Of a DNA stretch of 64,000 nucleotides, positions 58,833 to 64,000 are shown piece by piece. Within the stretch, counting starts at the first letter, position 1. Every line of letters begins with the position of its first letter. Below the pieces are notes generated by a model. It did no database searches, was not told where the DNA came from, and was given only the letters and a program-made list of their open reading frames with translations. The stretch is from contig JAOWCC010001589.1 in the NCBI GenBank assembly GCA_030867875.1, forward strand, positions 77,027,537 through 77,091,536. Direction: 5' to 3'. This stretch comes from Actinernus sp. WN-2022 (Eukaryota; Cnidaria; Anthozoa; Actiniaria; Actinernidae). Position numbers and translations under genes: made by a program.

Positions 58833-59125
58833 TCCAGTCCCGGCATCGACAAAAGTTACAGGTTATCTTTTTCTAATCCTTTAGTTTAATTATATATTGG
58901 CCAATTTTCAGCGAATTTCAGCAAAGTAGAGAAGGATAGCGAGGAGAACTTAGCTAAGGATTACAAGAAGAAAACCTGAAAGTTTTGTCGATTTTTATTC
59001 AATATTTACATTGTAAATGGAAGACTAAAAAGTATACAAATGCTATTAGTAAATGTATTTGCCATCCCTTTGCAAATAGACAGCCATCAATAAAATAATA
59101 AATGAAACTGCCTCTTTTACTGACC

Positions 59126-62100
59126 TCAGTTTTGTTTTCTTGAGTAGTGCTGTCGGATAATCTCGGTCAAGTTCTTCCCTACGACTTGGCATTCATCCCA
59201 GCGATTCTTGGCCGTGTTTGTTAGCGACTTCATGTTCTCCACACACTGAAGACAACGTTTGAGAAATCTAACCAACAAGAAAAAACAGGAATACTATTTC
59301 TCGAACTCATTAATAATTCATGAGATAGTCATCTAATGGAGGAACTGCATTTGGTCACATGCATGGGTCTTGATACCGGGTGAAACCCTTGTTCGAAGCT
59401 TCGTCAGGTGGATACATCTTGACATCCAATGAAACACCAGTTCCAAACGCACTATAGTGTTTGATCATATTTCCAACCCTAGTGATCAATATTTCTTAAT
59501 CATCATATTCATGAACCACTAACTAATTACATACTGATAAACTACAAGTAAGGAGCGAAGAAGTAAAGAAATAAAGAATGACATAGAAAGAAAAAGTCTG
59601 CCTCCACTGGAGTTCGAACCTCGACCATTCCGACTGCTTGTTCTGAATGACTACGCCTCTCGGGTTTAATTTGTTTTCTCAATATCTGGAACCCCTGATG
59701 AAAGACTCCAATTCGTGTTTGACATAGTTCTTACAAACCATAGTAATTTCCTATTTGAACCTTTTCTCTTCTACTCTTGCAGCTTCGCATTTCACTGACG
59801 ACGCTTTGCGCCTCTAGTAACAAGCCGCGAGCGAGAGAGGAAGGGGGTGCTATACTGACCCTTTATAGAAACGTCTACCGATATTGTGATAAGGGCGTGG
59901 ATTGTAAATAATTTGTAAAATTTCCTATTTGAACCTTTTCTCTTCTACTCTTGCAGCTTCGCATTTCACTGACGACGCTTTGCGCCTCTAGTAACAAGCC
60001 GCGAGCGAGAGAGGAAGGGGGTGCTATACTGACCCTTTATAGAAACGTCTACCGATATTGTGATAAGGGCGTGGATTGTAAATAATTTGTAAAAACGTTT
60101 TAGCGACTGAGTATATGTACTACTTACCTAAGATAAGAACTCTTTACGCCATTCACTGCATTCACAGGTAGAACTGGAAGATCTGCTACTATTGCTGACA
60201 CCATAAGCTTCAGAACACTAAGGAAGACAGGTAAATGAATCCAGAGTCGCTTATAATTGGCTCTTTGACGAGACCTCAATTCTTTTTTCTTCCACTGTCG
60301 ATAGCGTTGATCGGCAGCACTGGTTACCTGTACTTGAAATAAGAAATAAAAATTGTGTTATCAATATTATTTATTATTGTCAGTCAGTGTTGTTGTTATT
60401 GTGGCACTACGAAGACGCAAGGTGGTTTCATTTTCGTTTTGAATAACCGTCATGCTTTGCGGGGGTATCGGCTATTGTTACATACCTTTAAAACAAGACT
60501 CAATTCGTTTAGTCTATTATCGTTTTTACACTTTCTAGCTCGGAATTTCATATCATATGACATTTGCTCGAGTTGCGCAAAGCGTAGCGGTCGGCAGTGT
60601 CTTTATCATGACATTTGTAATACCGTAAAATCCCGCTTGTAAGCCCCCCCCCCCCCCCCCCCCCGGTTATAAGCCCTCCCGTCGCATTCATCAATACAAA
60701 ATCGAAAACTTATAAACGTTGTATGCCTAGACTAGTGAAAAGGCCAGTGTTAAAAAACATTAGCAAACTCATTAATAACTCATGAAGCAAAAACAAAGGA
60801 AATTGATGAAACATCAGTGTCTTTAATTCTACTAGAGATTTCGTCCTGATTTACTTAAACTTTGGCTTCAATTTTCTCGGCCAAAGTAAGTCGTATTGTC
60901 AAAATAACTGAAAACATGCTCTCTACATCTACTTTTAAGTAGACGTTTGATAAGTGCGATAAAGAAATCGCGTCCGATCTTTATGGGATTTACAAACTCT
61001 CGCTTTCAGCTCGAGTTTGTAAATCCCATAAACTGATCGTCCGCTCATTTATTATCTACACTGTAGTACTTAAAGTAGTTTCCTGCTAACGCATGTCGGG
61101 TTTATAACTAGGATGAAAAAAACAAAAGGTGTAAGACCCTCCGGTTATATATAAGCACTCCCAAAACCCATTACGAAGTTGTATAACCTCAGGGCTCATA
61201 ACTAGGATTTTACGGTATTTGCAAAGGAGCAAAATCATGGAAAGGGATTCACTTGTCTTTTGATACAAACCTGAGCAGAAGTTGCCATACATTGCTGTAC
61301 AATACTGGTCAACAGGGAGACGATCTCAAGTTCTGACTTGGGCCTATATAACGTAGGTGTCTTCCCTTCCAAAGCCATGCCAACACCTTTACAAAACAGT
61401 TCCTGATCTGTAGACATTAGTAAGCTACCAATAGGACAACCACTTGCCAAGATACCACTATTGGATAACATAACTTCTAGAGTGCCGACTGGAGTTGTCT
61501 CTTTATTCTCTAAGTCTGCAATATGCCCAGGCCAAGTCCCAAATTCTTTATCATCAGGTTTCAAAAGATGCTCCCATTTTCCAAATGACTCACATAAATC
61601 TTTAATATTCCTTTTAAGAATTTGAACAGGATGGTATATTGACTGATAGCTCTGAGCAGCTGTTGTAATTTTCTTAATCACATAGAATTCTGGAAACATT
61701 GCCTGGACATGAAGTGGGTAAGATTTGGAGCATTTTCCATTGCTACGAAGATCCTTCCATTCTTCAGCTGGCAGGGAAACGACGGCTTTAGCGCGTCCTT
61801 CACCCGAATGCACTAAACCATGTTCTGTGTTAGTTTTACAAGTCTTCATAACAGATGTTTTCTCCAAAGTAAAACACTCTTCATTATGGGTACAGTCTGC
61901 AGCATCAGAAAGTTTCTCTTTGCAGTTATCATGGATACAAAGTGCTGCAAAGGCAACACAGATGCAAACAATATGATTGGCTAATTGCTGAGGAAAGTTG
62001 CTGAGATTAATTTCACCATGGCTGATGTGATCACGTACACGTGGACCCTCGGGATGGACTAGAATATCCAGCAGTATCTCCAGATACATGTCACCAATCT

Positions 62101-64000
62101 CCTGTCTTAGTGCATTTTCAGAACCATCAGGAAGAGCTGGAGCAAGAATCTATTACAACAAATACAAAAATATTATAATAAATATACATTAATTTTGTGG
62201 TTCGGGAAAACATTTTTTTGCACGCAAGCAGGTAATAACCTACGTTTGTTTTTGTACTTTCTTCTGAGATCTGATTGGTTCTGGGAGGGAGTGGCTCGTT
62301 CCTGTCTCTGACCACAGTCATGGCAACCTGTGCTCATGTGCTTAATTCATTGGAAGTAATGTTCAATAATTCATCTCAAGTCGAAAGAGAATTTAAGTTA
62401 TTTAGTGGCTCATAGGATCAGTACATTTCAAGACCGTGTGCACAGTTTTTCTCAGTACAGACCTCTCAACCGGTAAATACCTCGTATTTCTTCTTGTTAT
62501 TTTTGTTACAAGCTTGATGTTGGACTTCCTGTGGTACCTGATGTAACCCAGAATCCTGCCCACAATCAGACTTGCCAGAAAACAAAACAAATTCCTTGAC
62601 AATTAAGCTGCTTTCAGGCTAGGATCTCAATTATTGTAGATGATAGATGGTAAGTTTCCACTGCTGAATGCTTGCCGGATTTCATGAGTAAGAAATAAAT
62701 ATGGCTGCAAGACTGTAGCTGTACATGTACCACAACCATACTTATTACTTTGTTGTAGTACCATAAATATCTAAATTGAATGGATATATCAGAAGAACAA
62801 AAACAATAGGGAAGCAATTTTGATGTCAAGGCATTGTCATAAGTTGTTGCCATAAGTCTACTGGATGTCTCAGGTGCTAATAATAATAATTTCAATCTGC
62901 CAGTATGGCACAGCTGGTGCCTGCAGCTTTACTTGAAGCAAGAAGATAATACTTTGGGCAGTACACAGAAGTGTAAACTCTCACACTAACCTCATCAAAA
63001 GTAGTATACAAGGAAGTGCTCTCTGCAGTCAGTGCTCTTTGTGGACATTTGTTGACACGTGCAAATACCCGTCTGAGGGCATGCTCCAGCTGGGGCAACA
63101 GCAAGACTGTAGCCAGGTCATATCTGGAAATGTGGACAAAGACAGAGGATACTATCATCCCTAGTTCAAACAATGTACACCGAGTCTCATAAAAATAGTT
63201 TGACTACCAGGCCTTCCCAGATAAAGATGTTATTTATTAAATAAGTACATTGTATTAAATTAATGTAATATTTATTATTGACTAGACTACAAGACAGTCA
63301 ATTTCATATTGCGAAAATCAGTCAAGAAACAGGGATACAAGTGCATTCAGAAAAATGATAAGAAGCTTATGAAACCACAACTGTGATGTCTGTGGGGACA
63401 GCTGGCATAAAAAAGTGTTTCTCACGAAATCTGGTGTTTATTGTTTCTTTTATTCACCTTTTATTGTTTTTAACATTCAAGTTTTTGAAAAACTGAATGA
63501 GCACAGAATTCCATTTTAAGGCCAAAAGAACATTTATTCTTTAGAGTGATTTGCTTTCTTACATATGCGATATCTTCATGACGAAAAACGCATTGTTTCA
63601 TGTAACATGCCATCCTAGACATTGCTATCATGGTTTTGTAAGCTCTCTGATAACTGCAGCAAGCGGACATGTGGCTAGAGAAAAGGGGGTTGGGAAGAAA
63701 CACAAAAGAAAGGGTCACTGTAGACCTTTCTGTTTCAAATTTTAAATAAGGATCAGAAGCTCTACCTTTTTTTATATTTCCCAACAGTGGACATACCTAA
63801 TAATGACATCACACCAACCAGATATGTTTGAATCAAACTTTAGTGCAATATTAAAAACCATTTATGAAATGTAAAAAGCACTGAACAATATTCACACCTT
63901 TGTTCTTGGAAAAAGTTGAGTGCTTTCTGCCAAACTGGAAGCATGCTAGGAATGACAAAATAGGTCCTTGAAAACAGCAACCTGATAGAAGGGAAATCAT
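59126..64000 (-). CDS. ERMARD: ERMARD-like DUF4209 protein, last five exons
   Basis: Minus-strand exons are 63,898->64,000 (runs off the window), 62,991-63,123, 61,271-62,149, 60,128-60,327 and 59,126-59,267 (TGA). Every junction keeps phase, giving about 485 C-terminal residues. The conserved stretch is [20 protein letters not shown], then [21 protein letters not shown] and, after an intron, [18 protein letters not shown]. This is the DUF4209 pattern known from ERMARD (C6orf70), an ER-membrane protein linked to RNA degradation and neuronal migration. Exon 60,128-60,327 encodes a basic [10 protein letters not shown] stretch followed by a hydrophobic segment ([20 protein letters not shown]), a likely membrane span. 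The very C-terminus is soluble and ends HYSRKQN. The family call rests on motif memory. The N-terminal third is outside the window. Confidence 0.78.
59747..60094. repeat. Perfect 174-bp tandem duplication
   Basis: 59,747-59,920 and 59,921-60,094 appear identical (from TTTCCTATTTGAACCTTTTC to ATTTGTAAAA). The pair lies in the last ERMARD-like intron. Confidence 0.9.
60621..61218. mobile_element. MITE with TACCGTAAAATCC ends
   Basis: TACCGTAAAATCC at the left and GGATTTTACGGTA at the right are inverted. TTTGTAA and TTTGCAA flank it, a possible 7- to 8-base duplication (hAT-like; inference). It contains a poly-C run (60,643-60,664) and a short hairpin GTTTGTAAATCCCATAAA near 60,980-61,030. Confidence 0.7.

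Overview
The window looks like the nuclear genome of an animal, most likely a cnidarian of the coral/anemone kind. The coding parts are short exons with GT-AG introns. The host genes are metazoan, and the rest is AT-rich and packed with tRNA-derived SINEs, LINE fragments, BEL/Pao remnants and dozens of foldback or MITE-like DNA elements, many nested in one another. The cnidarian assignment is inference from gene and repeat style; no species can be named from the sequence alone.

Four host genes could be assembled exon by exon with matching splice phases. (1) 15.5-20.9 kb, + strand: a complete four-exon 2-oxoglutarate/Fe(II) oxygenase of the gamma-butyrobetaine/trimethyllysine dioxygenase family (carnitine synthesis). 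(2) 39.1-43.7 kb, - strand: a three-exon ChaC-type gamma-glutamylcyclotransferase (glutathione turnover). (3) 46.7-56.3 kb, - strand: a two-exon gene for an 87-residue cytochrome b5 domain, split by a 9.3-kb intron. (4) 59.1 kb to the right edge, - strand: the last five exons of an ERMARD-like DUF4209 protein. Minor candidates are a two-exon Crypton/DUF3504-like N-terminal fragment (4.1-4.7 kb, - strand), a possible P2X7-intracellular-domain-like exon near 7 kb, and an unassigned ORF at 8.2-8.5 kb.

The most striking object is an apparently complete Mutator-like (MULE) transposon at 47,544-55,610, sitting inside the cytochrome b5 intron and on the opposite strand to its host. It has perfect 9-bp target-site duplications. 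Its inverted termini share a 22-bp end followed by a 7-bp GGGTARC minisatellite, with 22 units on the left and 6 on the right before a common interruption. It carries an uninterrupted three-exon transposase gene of about 994 codons with DDE motifs and a SWIM zinc finger. Smaller elements with 9- to 10-bp duplications (35,443-36,323; 40,839-41,183; 42,041-42,184) look like non-autonomous elements of the same superfamily but have different termini.

Layout: 0-6 kb, LINE pieces, nested MITEs and the Crypton-like ORF; 6-15 kb, SINEs, a TTAA-flanked MITE and a decayed LINE; 15-21 kb, the dioxygenase gene with MITE-laden introns; 21-23.5 kb, a rearranged LINE; 23.5-31 kb, a large element with a 52-bp minisatellite, then a gene-poor stretch and the second copy of a long dispersed repeat; 31-35 kb, MITEs; 35-38.5 kb, a LINE with an intact RT reading frame, interrupted by an 881-bp MULE-type element; 39-44 kb, the ChaC gene; 44.5-46.2 kb, a BEL/Pao gag remnant; 46.7-57 kb, the cytochrome b5 gene with the nested MULE and a 469-bp palindromic element just upstream; 57-64 kb, MITEs and the ERMARD-like gene.
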